Shown here: in pieces, positions 9,068 through 19,195 of the stretch
Layout of the letters: every line of letters starts with the position of its first letter
Position numbering within the stretch: the first letter of the stretch is position 1
DNA from: Sphingomonas parva (ex Maeng et al. 2020)
GTDB lineage: Bacteria > Pseudomonadota > Alphaproteobacteria > Sphingomonadales > Sphingomonadaceae
Length of the DNA: 64,000 nt
NCBI RefSeq assembly: GCF_004564275.1
Contig: NZ_SPDV01000018.1
Span: 47,617 to 111,616, forward strand
Reading direction: 5' to 3'
Position numbers and translations under genes: made by a program
Notes under the pieces: generated by a model
What the model was told of the DNA's origin: nothing
The model's database searches: none
The model's input: only the letters and a program-made list of their open reading frames with translations

Positions 9068-10173
9068 GCCGCGGCGACGAGAGGAGCGAGGCCGACACCG
9101 GCCCCGTCCTGGTCACCGGGGGGGCGGGCTTCATCGGCTGCAACATCGCCAACCGCCTGGCCGAGCTCGGCCACGAGGTGCTGGTCTATGACGCGCTCAC
9201 CCGCCCCGGCGTGGAGCGCAATCTCGCCTGGCTGAAGGAGCGGCACGGCGAGCAGGTGCAGGCGATCATCGCCGACATCCGCGACGAGGACGAGCTCGCC
9301 CGCGCCGCCCGCGAGGCCAAGGCGGTGTTCCACATGGCCGCGCAGGTTGCTGTGACCACGTCGATGATCGACCCGCGCGAGGATTTCGAGATCAACATCC
9401 GCGGCACGCTGAACCTGCTCGACGCAGTGCGACTGAAAGGCGACCGGACACCGGTCATCTTCGCCTCGACCAACAAGGTCTACGGCGATCTCGGCGATCT
9501 CGACTTTCGTCTGGACGGCGACAAATACGTGCCGATGGACGGCGAGATCGCGGCGCGCGGTATCGGCGAGCAGCGCCCGCTCGATTTCCACACGCCCTAC
9601 GGCTGCTCCAAGGGCGCGGCCGACCAATATGTTCTCGATTACGCCCGCAGCTTCGGCCTCGCCACCGCCGTGGTGCGGATGAGCTGCATCTACGGCATGC
9701 GGCAGATGGGCACGGAGGACCAGGGCTGGGTCGCGCATTTCCTGATCCGCGCGCTCGAAGGCAAGACGATCACCCTTTACGGCGACGGCTGTCAGGTTCG
9801 CGACATCCTCGACGTCTCGAATGCCGTCGAGGCCTATCTCAAGGCGTGGGAGCGGATCGATGCGATCCAGGGCCATGCCTTCAATCTCGGCGGCGGGCCG
9901 GAGAATTCGGTCTCGCTGCGCGAGCTCCTCTCCCATATCGGCCAGCTGACCGGCCGCGAGGTGGACGTCGAATTCTCCGACTGGCGCGCGGGCGACCAGC
10001 GCTATTTCGTCGCCGACACACGCCGAATCCGCAGCGCGCTCGGCCTTTCGCCGGCGGTGCCGTGGAAGGAGGGGGTCGCACGCCTCGCCGAGTGGCTGCG
10101 CGAAAGCCGCGCGCCGAGCGCCGAGTTCATCGCCGCGACGACCGGCGTCGTGCCGGCGGGAGCGGCCTCGTGA
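9064..10173 (+). CDS. NAD-dependent epimerase/dehydratase (CDP-paratose 2-epimerase-like)
   Basis: Extended SDR of 369 residues starting at GTG 9064, overlapping the previous stop by 4 bp. GGAGFIGCNIA binds NAD; STNKVYGDL and TPYGCSKGAADQY carry the catalytic Ser/Thr and the YxxxK pair; RQMGTEDQGWVAHF and GDGCQVRDILDV are typical of CDP-tyvelose/paratose 2-epimerase-like enzymes. About 15 residues precede the Rossmann fold. Substrate not determinable; context says it supplies a nucleotide sugar to the downstream glycosyltransferases. Confidence 0.87.
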   Translation: MSRGDERSEADTGPVLVTGGAGFIGCNIANRLAELGHEVLVYDALTRPGVERNLAWLKERHGEQVQAIIADIRDEDELARAAREAKAVFHMAAQVAVTTSMIDPREDFEINIRGTLNLLDAVRLKGDRTPVIFASTNKVYGDLGDLDFRLDGDKYVPMDGEIAARGIGEQRPLDFHTPYGCSKGAADQYVLDYARSFGLATAVVRMSCIYGMRQMGTEDQGWVAHFLIRALEGKTITLYGDGCQVRDILDVSNAVEAYLKAWERIDAIQGHAFNLGGGPENSVSLRELLSHIGQLTGREVDVEFSDWRAGDQRYFVADTRRIRSALGLSPAVPWKEGVARLAEWLRESRAPSAEFIAATTGVVPAGAAS

Positions 10174-11291
10174 GCGGCGGCCACCTCCGCATCCTGATCA
10201 CCGCCGACGCAGTCGGCGGGGTCTGGCAATACAGCACCGAGCTCGCCGCCGGCCTGGCCCAGCTCGGCATCGAGACGGTGCTGGCGGTCATGGGACCCTC
10301 GCCATCCGAAGCGCAGCGCAATGCGGCGATGCGAATCCCGGGACTCACCCTGGTCGATACCGGCCTCGCGCTCGACTGGCTGGCCGAGAACCGCTCGGCC
10401 CTGCGCCGCGCCGGCTCGGCGATCCGCGAGCTTGCCGAGGACCATGAGGTCGACGTGATCCAGCTCAACACGCCGGCGCTGGCCGGCGCGGTGCGGTTCG
10501 ACCGGCCGGTGGTCGCCGTTCAGCACAGCTGCGTGGCGACCTGGTGGGAGGCGGTGCAGGGCACGCCGCTGCCGCAGGACTTCACCTGGCGCACGAAGCT
10601 GGTCCGCACGGGTCTCCACGCCGCCGATGCGGTGGTCACGCCAACAGCGGCGTTCGGCGCCGCGGTCCAGCGCCGCTACGACCTGCCGGAGGCGCCGCGC
10701 ACCGTCCACAACGGCCGCACGCCGCTGCGGATCGATCGCGGCGCGCCGCACGATTTCGTCTTCACCGCCGGGCGGCTGTGGGACCGCGGCAAGAACCTGG
10801 GCACGATCGACGCCGCCGCCGCGCGGCTCGGCGTCCCTGTGCATGCCGCGGGGCCGGTGCGCGGGCCCCACGGCGAGGAGGTGGTGTTCGACAACATCCA
10901 TTGCCTCGGCGCGCTCGACGAGAGCGAGCTCGGCCGCTGGCTCACCGCCCGACCGGTGTTCGTCTCCGCCGCGCTCTACGAGCCGTTCGGCCTGGCGGTG
11001 CTCGAGGCAGCAGCCGCCGGCTGCCCGCTGATCCTCTCCGACATACCGACCTTCCGTGAGCTGTGGGACGGCGTCGCCAGGTTCGTCGCCCCGCGCGACG
11101 AAGCGGGATTCACCCGCGCGATCGCCGAGCTGGTCGGCGACGATTTCGAGCGCGCGGTCATGGGCAAGGCGGCCCGCGACCGCGCCGCGCGCTTCACCCC
11201 GGAGGCTATGGCCGCGCAAATGGCCTCGATCTACCGCAGCCTGCTGCCGGCGGTGAACCGGCCGGTGCTCGCGTCGAGGGCGGCGGCGTGA
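10170..11291 (+). CDS. Glycosyltransferase family 4-type enzyme
   Basis: GT-B glycosyltransferase of 373 residues (GTG 10170, 4-bp overlap with the preceding stop). The acceptor-side N-terminal half (HLRILITADAVGGVWQY) is followed by the donor-binding half with FTAGRLWDRGKN and the EPFGLAVLEAAAAGCP segment holding the E-x7-E motif of GT4 retaining enzymes. Cytoplasmic, no membrane segment. First of four consecutive transferases, consistent with stepwise assembly of a glycoside. Confidence 0.88.
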   Translation: MSGGHLRILITADAVGGVWQYSTELAAGLAQLGIETVLAVMGPSPSEAQRNAAMRIPGLTLVDTGLALDWLAENRSALRRAGSAIRELAEDHEVDVIQLNTPALAGAVRFDRPVVAVQHSCVATWWEAVQGTPLPQDFTWRTKLVRTGLHAADAVVTPTAAFGAAVQRRYDLPEAPRTVHNGRTPLRIDRGAPHDFVFTAGRLWDRGKNLGTIDAAAARLGVPVHAAGPVRGPHGEEVVFDNIHCLGALDESELGRWLTARPVFVSAALYEPFGLAVLEAAAAGCPLILSDIPTFRELWDGVARFVAPRDEAGFTRAIAELVGDDFERAVMGKAARDRAARFTPEAMAAQMASIYRSLLPAVNRPVLASRAAA

Positions 11292-12412
11292 GGATCACCT
11301 ATTTCACCCATTCACTGGCTTCCTGCTGGAATCACGGCAACGCCCATTTTCTGCGCGGCGTGCTGCGCGAGCTGATCGCCCGCGGGCACGAGGTAACGGC
11401 GTGGGAGCCGGAGGGCGCGTGGAGCCTCGAGAATCTGCTCGCCGACCATGGCGAGGCGGGGCTCGCCGCTTATCGGGAAGCTTATCCCGAGCTCTCCTCC
11501 CGAACCTTCGCGGCCGAGACGGATCCGGCGGAGCTGGTCGACGGGGCCGACGTGGTGATCGTCCACGAGTGGAACGATCCCGCACTGGTGGCCCAAATCG
11601 GCCGTCTGCGCGCCGCCGGGGGGCGCTTCACCCTGCTGTTCCACGACACGCACCACCGCGCCGTCTCCGAGCCCGACGCGATCCAAGCCTTCGACCTCTC
11701 CGGCTATGACGGCGTGCTCGCCTTCGGCGAGACACTGGCGGAGGTCTATCGCGGCTGGGGATGGGGCGGCCGGGAGTTCGTCTGGCACGAGGCCGCCGAC
11801 CTCCGTTTGTTCCACCCGCCCGAGGAGGAGGGACCGCGAGAGGGCCTGGTCTGGATCGGTAATTGGGGCGACGGCGAGCGCACCCGGGAGATCGAGGATT
11901 TCCTCCTTGCCCCCGCCCGCACCGCGCGGCTGCCACTGGACATATACGGTGTGCGTTACCCAGCCGAGGCGAAGAGCCTTCTCGAGCGCTACGGCGTCAA
12001 TTATCGAGGTTGGCTGGCCAACGCGCGGGCCCCGCAGGTGTTCGCGCGCCATCTGGCGACGGTGCACGTGCCGCGGCGCTTCTACACCACGATCCTGCCG
12101 GGCATCCCGACCATAAGGGTATTCGAGGCGCTCGCCTGCGGCATCCCGCTCGCCTCCGCCCCGTGGGACGACAGCGAAGGGCTGTTCCGGCCGGGGCAGG
12201 ACTTTCTGTTCGCGCGCTCCGGGGCGGAAATGACGCGGACGCTCGTGGCGCTGCGCGAGGATGCGGCGCTGCGCGCCTCGCTCGTCGCCAGCGGGCTCGA
12301 GACGATCCGCGCCCGCCACACCTGCGGCCACCGCGCCGACGAGCTGCTCGCCATCCTCGCCACCCTCAACACGCGCGCCGCGGCGCCGCTCGACGTGAGA
12401 CTCACCGCATGA
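11288..12412 (+). CDS. Glycosyltransferase (GT-B, CgeB-related)
   Basis: 374 residues from GTG 11288, overlapping the previous stop by 4 bp. The N-terminus RITYFTHSLASCWNHGNAHF is shared in style with the next two genes (a start-proximal S-x-WNH/WNG/WGNG pattern), suggesting a paralogous trio. The C-terminal half has the CgeB-like segment IRVFEALACGIPLASAPWDD followed by EGLFRPGQDFLFA. The donor sugar is unknown. Part of the same translationally coupled operon. Confidence 0.83.
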   Translation: MRITYFTHSLASCWNHGNAHFLRGVLRELIARGHEVTAWEPEGAWSLENLLADHGEAGLAAYREAYPELSSRTFAAETDPAELVDGADVVIVHEWNDPALVAQIGRLRAAGGRFTLLFHDTHHRAVSEPDAIQAFDLSGYDGVLAFGETLAEVYRGWGWGGREFVWHEAADLRLFHPPEEEGPREGLVWIGNWGDGERTREIEDFLLAPARTARLPLDIYGVRYPAEAKSLLERYGVNYRGWLANARAPQVFARHLATVHVPRRFYTTILPGIPTIRVFEALACGIPLASAPWDDSEGLFRPGQDFLFARSGAEMTRTLVALREDAALRASLVASGLETIRARHTCGHRADELLAILATLNTRAAAPLDVRLTA

Positions 12413-13497
12413 AGATCGCCTTCTACGGCTCCAGCCTGCTCTCTTCCTACTGGAACGGCGCCGCGACCTATTATCGGGGGCTGCTGCGCGACCTCGCCGC
12501 ACGCGGCTACCAGATCACCTTCTACGAGCCCGACGCTTTCGACCGGCAGAAGCACAAGGACATCGATCCGCCCGAATGGGCCCGGTCGGTGGTCTATGCG
12601 GCGACGCCCGAGGGGCTGCGCGCCGTGCTCGACGAGGCCAAGGCGGCCGACATCGTCGTCAAGGCGAACGGCGTCGGCGTGTTCGACACCGAGCTTCTCG
12701 AGGGCATCGTCGCCCACAGCCGGGAGGACGCGCTCCGGATCTTCTGGGACGTCGACGCCGCAGCGACCCTCGACGAAATGCGCGCCGACGAGAGCCATGT
12801 CGTACGCCGCACTCTGCCCAGGCTCGACATGGTGCTGACCTATGGCGGCGGTCCGCCGGTGGTCGACGCCTATTCCGGCTTCGGCGCGCGGCGCTGCGTG
12901 CCGATCTACAATGCGCTCGACGCCAGCACCCACCATCCGGTGGCGCCGGACCCCGCCTTTTCCGCCGACCTCGCCTTCCTCGGCAACCGGCTCCCCGACC
13001 GTGAGGCGCGGGTCGAGGAATTCTTCCGGAAGGCGGCGGCCGCGCTCCCCGAGCGGCGCTTCCTGATCGGCGGCAACGGCTGGGAGACGAAGGGGATGCC
13101 GGACAACGTGCGCCACCTCGGCCACGTCTACACCCATCAGCACAATGCCTTCAATTGCACGCCGCTGGCCGTGCTCAACGTCGCCCGCGATTCGATGGCC
13201 GACGTCGGCTTCTCGCCGGCGACCCGGGTGTTCGAGGCGGCTGGCGCCGCAGCCTGCCTGATCACCGACGCCTGGGAGGGGATCGAGATGTTCCTCACCC
13301 CCGACGAGGAGGTGCTCGTCGCCCGCGACGGGCAGGACGTCGCCGATCATGTCGCCGCGCTGACGCCGGAGCGGGCGCGGGCGATCGGTGCCCGGGCGCT
13401 GGAGCGGATCCTGGCCGAGCACACCTACACCCATCGCGGCGAGCAGGTGGACGCCCTGTGGCGGGAATCGCTGCAGCCGGAACGGAGCGCGGCCTGA
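12409..13497 (+). CDS. CgeB family glycosyltransferase-like protein
   Basis: 362 residues, ATG 12409 overlapping the upstream stop. Starts MKIAFYGSSLLSSYWNGAAT; the C-terminal half contains ATRVFEAAGAAACLITDAWEGIEMF-type CgeB sequence with the conserved late Glu-rich loop. CgeB is the Bacillus spore-crust glycosylation protein; in alphaproteobacteria the family occurs in sugar clusters like this one. Probably transfers a sugar to the growing acceptor; no membrane segments. Confidence 0.82.
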   Translation: MKIAFYGSSLLSSYWNGAATYYRGLLRDLAARGYQITFYEPDAFDRQKHKDIDPPEWARSVVYAATPEGLRAVLDEAKAADIVVKANGVGVFDTELLEGIVAHSREDALRIFWDVDAAATLDEMRADESHVVRRTLPRLDMVLTYGGGPPVVDAYSGFGARRCVPIYNALDASTHHPVAPDPAFSADLAFLGNRLPDREARVEEFFRKAAAALPERRFLIGGNGWETKGMPDNVRHLGHVYTHQHNAFNCTPLAVLNVARDSMADVGFSPATRVFEAAGAAACLITDAWEGIEMFLTPDEEVLVARDGQDVADHVAALTPERARAIGARALERILAEHTYTHRGEQVDALWRESLQPERSAA

Positions 13498-14588
13498 TGC
13501 GGCTGGTCGTCCTCGGCCTCAGCCTCTCCTCGAGCTGGGGGAATGGCCACGCCACGACCTTTCGCGCGCTGCTCAAGGCGTTCGCGGCGCGCGGTCATGA
13601 CATCCTGTTCCTGGAGCGGGAGGTCCCCTGGTATGCGGCGAACCGCGACGTCACCGATCCGGACTATTGTCGTCTCGAATATTATGCCGACCTCGAGCGG
13701 CTCGAGGCGTGGCGGGACGAGATCGCCGGCGCCGATGCGGTGATCGTCGGCTCCTACGTTCCGGAAGGCGTTGCCGTCGCACGGTTCGTCCAGGCCCATG
13801 CGCGGGGCGTCACCGCCTTCTACGACATCGACACGCCTGTGACGCTCGCCAAGCTGGAGAGGGGCGATTTCGAGTATCTCTCGCCGGAGGTGATCCCCGG
13901 CTACGACGTCTATCTTTCCTTCACCGGCGGGCCGACCCTGCGCCACATCGAGCGGCACTACGGATCGCCGGCGGCGCGGGCGCTCTACTGCTCGGTCGAT
14001 CCGGAGGCCTATCCGCCGCTCGACGTCGAGAAGCGCTGGGACCTCTCCTATCTCGGGACCTACAGCCCCGATCGCCAGCCGACGCTCGAGCGGCTGCTGA
14101 TCGAGCCGGCGCGGCGCATGCCGGAGCGCCGCTTCGTCGTCGCCGGCCCGCAATATCCGGCCGACATCGACTGGCCGGCGAATGTCGAGCGGATCGAGCA
14201 TCTGCCGCCCGCCGACCACCCCGCTTTCTACTCGGCCTCCCTGTTCACGCTGAACGTAACACGCGCCGACATGATCGCCGCCGGCTGGTCGCCCTCGGTG
14301 CGGCTGTTCGAGGCGGCGGCCTCGGCGGTGCCGGTCATCTCCGATCGCTGGCAAGGTCTCGACAGCCTGTTCGCGCCGGGACGCGAGATCGTCCTTGCCG
14401 ACGGACCGGACGAGGTCGTCCGCCGGCTCCAGCAGGGCGACGCGGCGACCGCCGCCGGCATCGGACGGGCGGCGCGCGAGAGGGTGATGCACGGCCATCG
14501 CGCGGCCGACCGCGCCGCGGAGCTCGAGTCCCATCTCGAGGAGGCGGCGGCGGCGCGGCCGCGCCCCCGACTGGAGGCGGCGTGCTGA
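13497..14588 (+). CDS. CgeB family glycosyltransferase-like protein
   Basis: 363 residues, ATG 13497 in TGATG overlap with the previous gene. N-terminus MRLVVLGLSLSSSWGNGHAT parallels the two upstream transferases. The donor half shows DLSYLGTYSPDRQP, then SVRLFEAAASAVPVISDRW, a very typical CgeB signature. The C-terminal 20 residues are Ala/Arg-rich and probably unstructured. It is the last of the tightly coupled block; a 109-bp gap follows before the UDP-xylose synthase gene. Confidence 0.84.
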   Translation: MRLVVLGLSLSSSWGNGHATTFRALLKAFAARGHDILFLEREVPWYAANRDVTDPDYCRLEYYADLERLEAWRDEIAGADAVIVGSYVPEGVAVARFVQAHARGVTAFYDIDTPVTLAKLERGDFEYLSPEVIPGYDVYLSFTGGPTLRHIERHYGSPAARALYCSVDPEAYPPLDVEKRWDLSYLGTYSPDRQPTLERLLIEPARRMPERRFVVAGPQYPADIDWPANVERIEHLPPADHPAFYSASLFTLNVTRADMIAAGWSPSVRLFEAAASAVPVISDRWQGLDSLFAPGREIVLADGPDEVVRRLQQGDAATAAGIGRAARERVMHGHRAADRAAELESHLEEAAAARPRPRLEAAC

Positions 14589-14697
14589 TGAAGACGTAAT
14601 CTTTCGTTGGGGAGGTGAACCAAGCCGGGGGGCGCGGTGTTTAGGTAAGTTGTTGTCGGCTTCGGAAAAACGACCCATGGAACAAGGGAGCAGCCTC

Positions 14698-15720
14698 GTG
14701 AAAATTGCAAACAAGAAGACTGCTTTGGTAACCGGCGGCGCAGGCTTCATCGGCTCCCATTTGATCGATTCATTGTTGGCGGAAGGCGCGACCGTGGTCT
14801 GCCTCGACAGTCTGCTGACCGGCCGCGAGAAGAATCTGCGCCATCTGCAGCGCGAGGCGCGGTTCGACTTGATTCAGGCGGACATCATCGACGCGCTGCC
14901 GCGAACGGTGGCGCGGACCGCCTTCACCCATGTCTACAATCTCGCCTGCGCGGCCTCGCCGCCGCATTACCAGGCCGATCCCGAGCATACGATGCTGACC
15001 AATGTCGTCGGCACCCGCAACCTGCTGCGCCTGGCCGAGGAGAAGAAGGCGCGCTTCCTGCTGACCTCGACAAGCGAGGTCTATGGCGATCCCGAGGTCC
15101 ATCCCCAGCCGGAGAGCTACCGCGGCTGGGTGAGCTGCACCGGCCCGCGGGCCTGTTACGACGAGGGCAAGCGCGCCGCCGAGACTTTGACCTTCGACTA
15201 TCAGCGCATGCGACGCGCCGACGTGCGGGTGGCGCGGATCTTCAACACCTACGGACCGCGGATGCGCCCCGACGACGGCCGCGTCGTTTCCAACGTGATC
15301 TGCCAGGCGCTCGCCGGCGACGACATCACCGTCTATGGCGACGGATCGCAGACCCGCAGCTTCTGCTACGTCTCCGACCTCGTCGCAGGGCTGATGCGGC
15401 TGATGGACAGCGACGTGACCGACGGCCCGGTCAATCTCGGCAACCCGGTCGAGCTCACCGTCTCCGATCTGGTCGAGCGGGTGGTGCGGATGACCGGATC
15501 GACCTCGCGCATCGTCAACCGGCCGCTGCCCGTCGACGACCCGCGCCGCCGCAAGCCGAACATCGAGCGGGCCAAGGCGCTGCTCGGCTGGGAGCCGCGA
15601 GTGGCGCTGCAGCAGGGACTGGAGGCGACCGCCGCCTGGTTCGCCGAAGAGCAGGCCGAGGCCCGCCCCGCCGAGCGCGAGGCCCGCGAGGAGCTGATGG
15701 TCGAGGTCGCCGCGGAATAA
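14698..15720 (+). CDS. UDP-glucuronate decarboxylase (UDP-xylose synthase)-like protein
   Basis: Extended SDR of 340 residues converting UDP-glucuronate to UDP-xylose. GTG 14698 is preceded by GGGAG at 7 bases and starts directly before the NAD motif GGAGFIGSH; ATG 14677 is an alternative. Diagnostic residues are NLACAASPPHYQ, TSTSEVYGDP, and the UXS signature HPQPESYRGWV...GPRACYDEGKR carrying the YxxxK pair. UDP-xylose fits the xylosidase-like glycosidase in the minus-strand operon, which is the best clue to the sugar used here. Confidence 0.87.
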   Translation: MKIANKKTALVTGGAGFIGSHLIDSLLAEGATVVCLDSLLTGREKNLRHLQREARFDLIQADIIDALPRTVARTAFTHVYNLACAASPPHYQADPEHTMLTNVVGTRNLLRLAEEKKARFLLTSTSEVYGDPEVHPQPESYRGWVSCTGPRACYDEGKRAAETLTFDYQRMRRADVRVARIFNTYGPRMRPDDGRVVSNVICQALAGDDITVYGDGSQTRSFCYVSDLVAGLMRLMDSDVTDGPVNLGNPVELTVSDLVERVVRMTGSTSRIVNRPLPVDDPRRRKPNIERAKALLGWEPRVALQQGLEATAAWFAEEQAEARPAEREAREELMVEVAAE

Positions 15721-15788
15721 GCGCTGGGGCCCGGCCACGCCCGGCTCCCCTTCCCTCGGGGAGGGGCGGCTTCGGTCGACCCGGATCG

Positions 15789-16211
15789 TTATTTCGCGAA
15801 CAGATTGCCTGGGTTCGCCATCGCCTTGAACTCGAGCGCGTTGCCCGACGGATCGTGGAAGAACATCGTCGCCTGCTCGCCCGGCTGGCCGCGGAAGCGG
15901 ATCGCGGGCGCGATGACGAAGGCGATGTCTGCCTCGGTCAGACGGTCGGCGAGCGCCTGCCAGTCCGCCATCGACAGCACCGCGCCGAAATGCGGCACCG
16001 GCACGTCGTGGCCGTCGACCGGATTGTGGTGGGCGTGGGGCCGTGCGTCCGGCGAGAGGTGGGCGACGATCTGGTGGCCGAAGAAATCGAAGTCGATCCA
16101 TTCCGCGCTGCTCCGGCCCTCCGGGCAGCCGAGCAGCCCGCCGTAGAAGGCGCGGGCGGCGGCGAGATCGTGGACCGGGAAGGCGAGATGGAAGGGCGGC
16201 AGGCTGGGCAT
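15789..16211 (-). CDS. VOC (glyoxalase/dioxygenase superfamily) protein
   Basis: 140-residue vicinal-oxygen-chelate protein with the two beta-alpha-beta-beta-beta modules: [21 protein letters not shown] at the N-terminus and [18 protein letters not shown] at the C-terminus. Potential metal ligands are His8, the mid-protein His-rich stretch ([10 protein letters not shown]) and Glu in NALEFK. Monocistronic; function within the superfamily (isomerase, dioxygenase, resistance) cannot be assigned. Confidence 0.8.
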   Translation of the reverse strand: MPSLPPFHLAFPVHDLAAARAFYGGLLGCPEGRSSAEWIDFDFFGHQIVAHLSPDARPHAHHNPVDGHDVPVPHFGAVLSMADWQALADRLTEADIAFVIAPAIRFRGQPGEQATMFFHDPSGNALEFKAMANPGNLFAK

Positions 16212-16340
16212 GACCCTTCTTAGCCGCCCAAAAGCCCTGGACCAAGGTGGCGGGCCCGGCCTCGCGCGCGCTGCTGCCGGCCTTCCCTCGGCGATTCATC
16301 TTCGGCATGGAGGCGCAATGCTTTCTTCCGTCCTTTCCGC

Positions 16341-17882
16341 ATGAAGCACAATCTCCTCGCCCTGCTGATCGGGGCGCTCGCCGCGTGCGGCTTTGCACCG
16401 CTCGGAATGTGGCCGGTGACGCTCGCCGGCTTCGCCATGCTGCTCGGGCTGATCGCGGAGGCGCCGCGACTGCGCAGCGCGCTGGCCCGCGGCTGGTTCT
16501 TCGGGGTGGGGCATTTCACCGTCGGGCTGAACTGGATTGCGACCGCCTTCACCTTCCAGGCGGCGATGCCGCCCTGGCTCGGCTGGATCGCGGTTTTCCT
16601 GCTCTCGCTCTACCTCGCCGTTTATCCTGCCGCGGCGGCGGGGCTCGCCTGGCGCTACGGGCGCGGCGACCCGCTGCGCCGCGTGCTGGTGTTCGCCGCC
16701 GCCTGGATCGTCACCGAGTGGCTGCGCGCGACGATGTTCACCGGCTTCGCCTGGAACCCGCTGGGCGTGTCGCTGCTGCCGACGTCCGTCTCGTGGCTGG
16801 CGCCGTGGCTCGGGACCTATGGGCTCTCCGGCGTCGCGGCCCTGATCGCCGGGCTCCCCCTCCTCCTCGTCCGCAAGGCCTGGCGTCCGGCCGCGGCGCT
16901 CGCCGGCACGATCGCGCTCGCGACGCTGGGCGCGACCCTGCTCCGCCCGCCGCCGGCCGGCCACGGCAGGATCGCGCTGCGCATCGTCCAGCCCAATATC
17001 GGCCAGCAGGACAAATGGCGGGAAGGCTTCGAGGCGGAGAACCTCGCCCGCCTCGAGCGGCTCTCGGCCGGACGCGGCGGCGCGCCGCGCCTGCTGCTCT
17101 GGCCGGAAGCGGCGGTCACCCGGCCGCTCCAGAACGAGCTGCGCTATCCCGAGCTGCAGGCCGAGGCGGAGCGGCTACGACGCCGCGTCGGGGCGATGCT
17201 CGGGTCGCAGGATCTGCTGCTGACCGGCGGAGTCACCTGGCGCTCGCGGGACGGGCAGGAGATCTCGAGCGCGACCAACAGCGTGTTCGCGATCGACCCG
17301 AGCGGCCGCATCCTCGCTCGCTACGACAAGGCGCATCTCGTCCCGTACGGCGAATATCTGCCGATGCGGCCGCTCCTCTCCTCGATCGGCCTTTCGCGCC
17401 TGGCGCCCGGCGACGTCGATTTCGATTTCGGCCCCGGCGCGCAGACGCTGACGCTGCCGGGCATCGGCGAGGTCGGCTTCCAGCTCTGCTACGAGATCAT
17501 CTTCTCGGGCGAGGTGGTCGACCCGGAAAACCGCCCCGCCTTCCTGTTCAACCCGTCGAACGACGCCTGGTTCGGCGCCTGGGGCCCGCCCCAGCATCTC
17601 GCCCAGGCGCGGCTGCGCGCGCTCGAGGAGGGGCTGCCGATCCTCCGCTCCACGCCGACCGGGATCAGCGCGGTGATCGACGCCGAAGGGCGGCTGCTCG
17701 CCAGCCTGCCGTGGCGCACCGAGGGCGTGATCGACGCGAGGCTGCCGCAGCCCAAGCCGCCGACGCTGTTCGCCCGCGCCGGCAACCTCCTGCCGCTCGG
17801 CTTCGCGCTGCTGCTCGCGACACTCGCATTCGCGCTTTTCCGCAGGGCGCGAGCCATTGCGGAGCCCGCCAATCCGCGCTAG
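16341..17882 (+). CDS. lnt: Apolipoprotein N-acyltransferase
   Basis: Inner-membrane enzyme that N-acylates the N-terminal cysteine of lipoproteins. 513 residues: several membrane helices in the first 210 residues ([22 protein letters not shown], then [23 protein letters not shown] and others) followed by a periplasmic nitrilase-like domain. The catalytic triad is visible as Glu in LLWPEAAV, Lys in [14 protein letters not shown] and Cys in QLCYEIIF. A final transmembrane helix near [13 protein letters not shown] completes the fold. It lies 77 bp upstream of metK on the same strand. Confidence 0.95.
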   Translation: MKHNLLALLIGALAACGFAPLGMWPVTLAGFAMLLGLIAEAPRLRSALARGWFFGVGHFTVGLNWIATAFTFQAAMPPWLGWIAVFLLSLYLAVYPAAAAGLAWRYGRGDPLRRVLVFAAAWIVTEWLRATMFTGFAWNPLGVSLLPTSVSWLAPWLGTYGLSGVAALIAGLPLLLVRKAWRPAAALAGTIALATLGATLLRPPPAGHGRIALRIVQPNIGQQDKWREGFEAENLARLERLSAGRGGAPRLLLWPEAAVTRPLQNELRYPELQAEAERLRRRVGAMLGSQDLLLTGGVTWRSRDGQEISSATNSVFAIDPSGRILARYDKAHLVPYGEYLPMRPLLSSIGLSRLAPGDVDFDFGPGAQTLTLPGIGEVGFQLCYEIIFSGEVVDPENRPAFLFNPSNDAWFGAWGPPQHLAQARLRALEEGLPILRSTPTGISAVIDAEGRLLASLPWRTEGVIDARLPQPKPPTLFARAGNLLPLGFALLLATLAFALFRRARAIAEPANPR

Positions 17883-17892
17883 GGAGCGGCGC

Positions 17893-17912
17893 ATATAAGG
17901 ATATCTTTATAT
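17893..17912. promoter_or_regulatory. Palindromic operator upstream of metK (SahR-like)
   Basis: A 20-bp near-perfect palindrome centred on GATATC with ATATAA and TTATAT arms and one mismatched pair, 48 bp before the metK start. Operators of this shape precede methionine-cycle genes in many alphaproteobacteria and are, from memory, attributed to the ArsR-family regulator SahR, which senses S-adenosylhomocysteine. The palindrome is seen; the regulator is inferred. Confidence 0.6.
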
Positions 17913-17959
17913 CCGCATCTCCTATCAAATCAGCTCTCTCAGGAAGGCCGGTTCTCTCC

Positions 17960-19165
17960 ATGCGCAGCAATTACCTCTTCACGTCCGAGTCGGTGTCGGA
18001 AGGCCATCCGGACAAGGTCGCCGACCAGATTTCGGACGCGATCGTCGATCTTTTCCTGTCGAAGGACCCCGAGGCGCGCATCGCCTGCGAGACGCTGACC
18101 ACCACCCAGCTGGTCGTGCTCGCCGGCGAGATCCGCTGCCGCGGCGTCTATGAGAACGGCGCCTGGGCGCCCGGAGCGCAGGAAGAGATCGAGCGCACCG
18201 TCCGCGAGACGGTGAAGCGGATCGGCTACGAGCAGGAGGGCTTCCACTGGAACGAGTTCACGTTCCACAATAACCTCCACGGCCAGTCGGAGCACATCGC
18301 GCAGGGCGTCGACGCCAGCGGCAACAAGGACGAAGGCGCCGGCGACCAGGGCATCATGTTCGGCTTCGCCTGCGACGAGACTCCCGACCTGATGCCGGCG
18401 ACGCTCTATTACAGCCACAAGATCCTCGAGCGGATGGCCGCCGACCGTCACTCCGGCGCGGCGCCGTTCCTGGAGCCGGACGCGAAGAGCCAGGTGACGC
18501 TGCGCTTCGAGAACGGCGCCCCGGTCGCCGCCACCGCGATCGTCGTCTCGACCCAGCACGGCAAGGGCTATGACCAGGGCGAGCAGGAGAGCAAGCTCAA
18601 GGCCTATGTGAAGAGGGTCGTCGCCGATATCCTCCCGGCCGAGCTGCTCAACGGCGAGACCGTCTACCACATCAATCCGACCGGCAGCTTCGAGATCGGC
18701 GGACCGGACGGCGACGCCGGCCTCACCGGCCGCAAGATCATCGTCGACACCTATGGCGGCGCGGCCCCGCACGGCGGCGGCGCCTTCTCCGGAAAGGATC
18801 CGACGAAGGTCGATCGCTCGGCGGCCTACATCTCGCGCTACCTGGCCAAGAACATCGTCGCGGCCGGGCTCGCCCGCCGCTGCACCATCCAGCTCGCCTA
18901 CGCCATCGGCGTGTCCGAGCCGCTGTCGCTCTACGTCGACACCCACGGCACCGGCACGATCGACGACGCCGCGATCGAGAAGGCGATCATGGGCATTTCG
19001 GAGCTCGGCGGCCTGACGCCCCGCGGCATCCGCACCCACCTCGGCCTCAACAAGCCGATCTATCAGCGCACCGCCGCCTACGGCCACTTCGGCCGCAAGG
19101 CCGAGGGCGACTTCTTCCCCTGGGAGAAGACCGATCTGGTCGAGAAGCTGAAGGCGGCGCTCTGA
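17960..19165 (+). CDS. metK: S-adenosylmethionine synthetase
   Basis: Forms SAM from methionine and ATP in the cytoplasm. 401 residues, normal length, start ATG 17960. Family motifs in order: [15 protein letters not shown] (ATP and metal), [12 protein letters not shown] (signature 1) and [19 protein letters not shown] (signature 2, P-loop-like). An operator-like palindrome is 48 bp upstream and a strong intrinsic terminator immediately downstream, so it is probably a single-gene unit under methionine-cycle control. Confidence 0.97.
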   Translation: MRSNYLFTSESVSEGHPDKVADQISDAIVDLFLSKDPEARIACETLTTTQLVVLAGEIRCRGVYENGAWAPGAQEEIERTVRETVKRIGYEQEGFHWNEFTFHNNLHGQSEHIAQGVDASGNKDEGAGDQGIMFGFACDETPDLMPATLYYSHKILERMAADRHSGAAPFLEPDAKSQVTLRFENGAPVAATAIVVSTQHGKGYDQGEQESKLKAYVKRVVADILPAELLNGETVYHINPTGSFEIGGPDGDAGLTGRKIIVDTYGGAAPHGGGAFSGKDPTKVDRSAAYISRYLAKNIVAAGLARRCTIQLAYAIGVSEPLSLYVDTHGTGTIDDAAIEKAIMGISELGGLTPRGIRTHLGLNKPIYQRTAAYGHFGRKAEGDFFPWEKTDLVEKLKAAL

Positions 19166-19195
19166 GCCTCGCCGCGCGAAGCATGACGCACGAAG

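Noticed and set aside
12082..13434. 450-codon minus-strand frame opposite the CgeB-like genes
   Set aside because: Antisense of two conserved coding regions in GC-rich DNA.
18753..19016. Alternative plus-strand frame inside metK
   Set aside because: Arg/Ser-rich out-of-frame shadow of a highly conserved gene.
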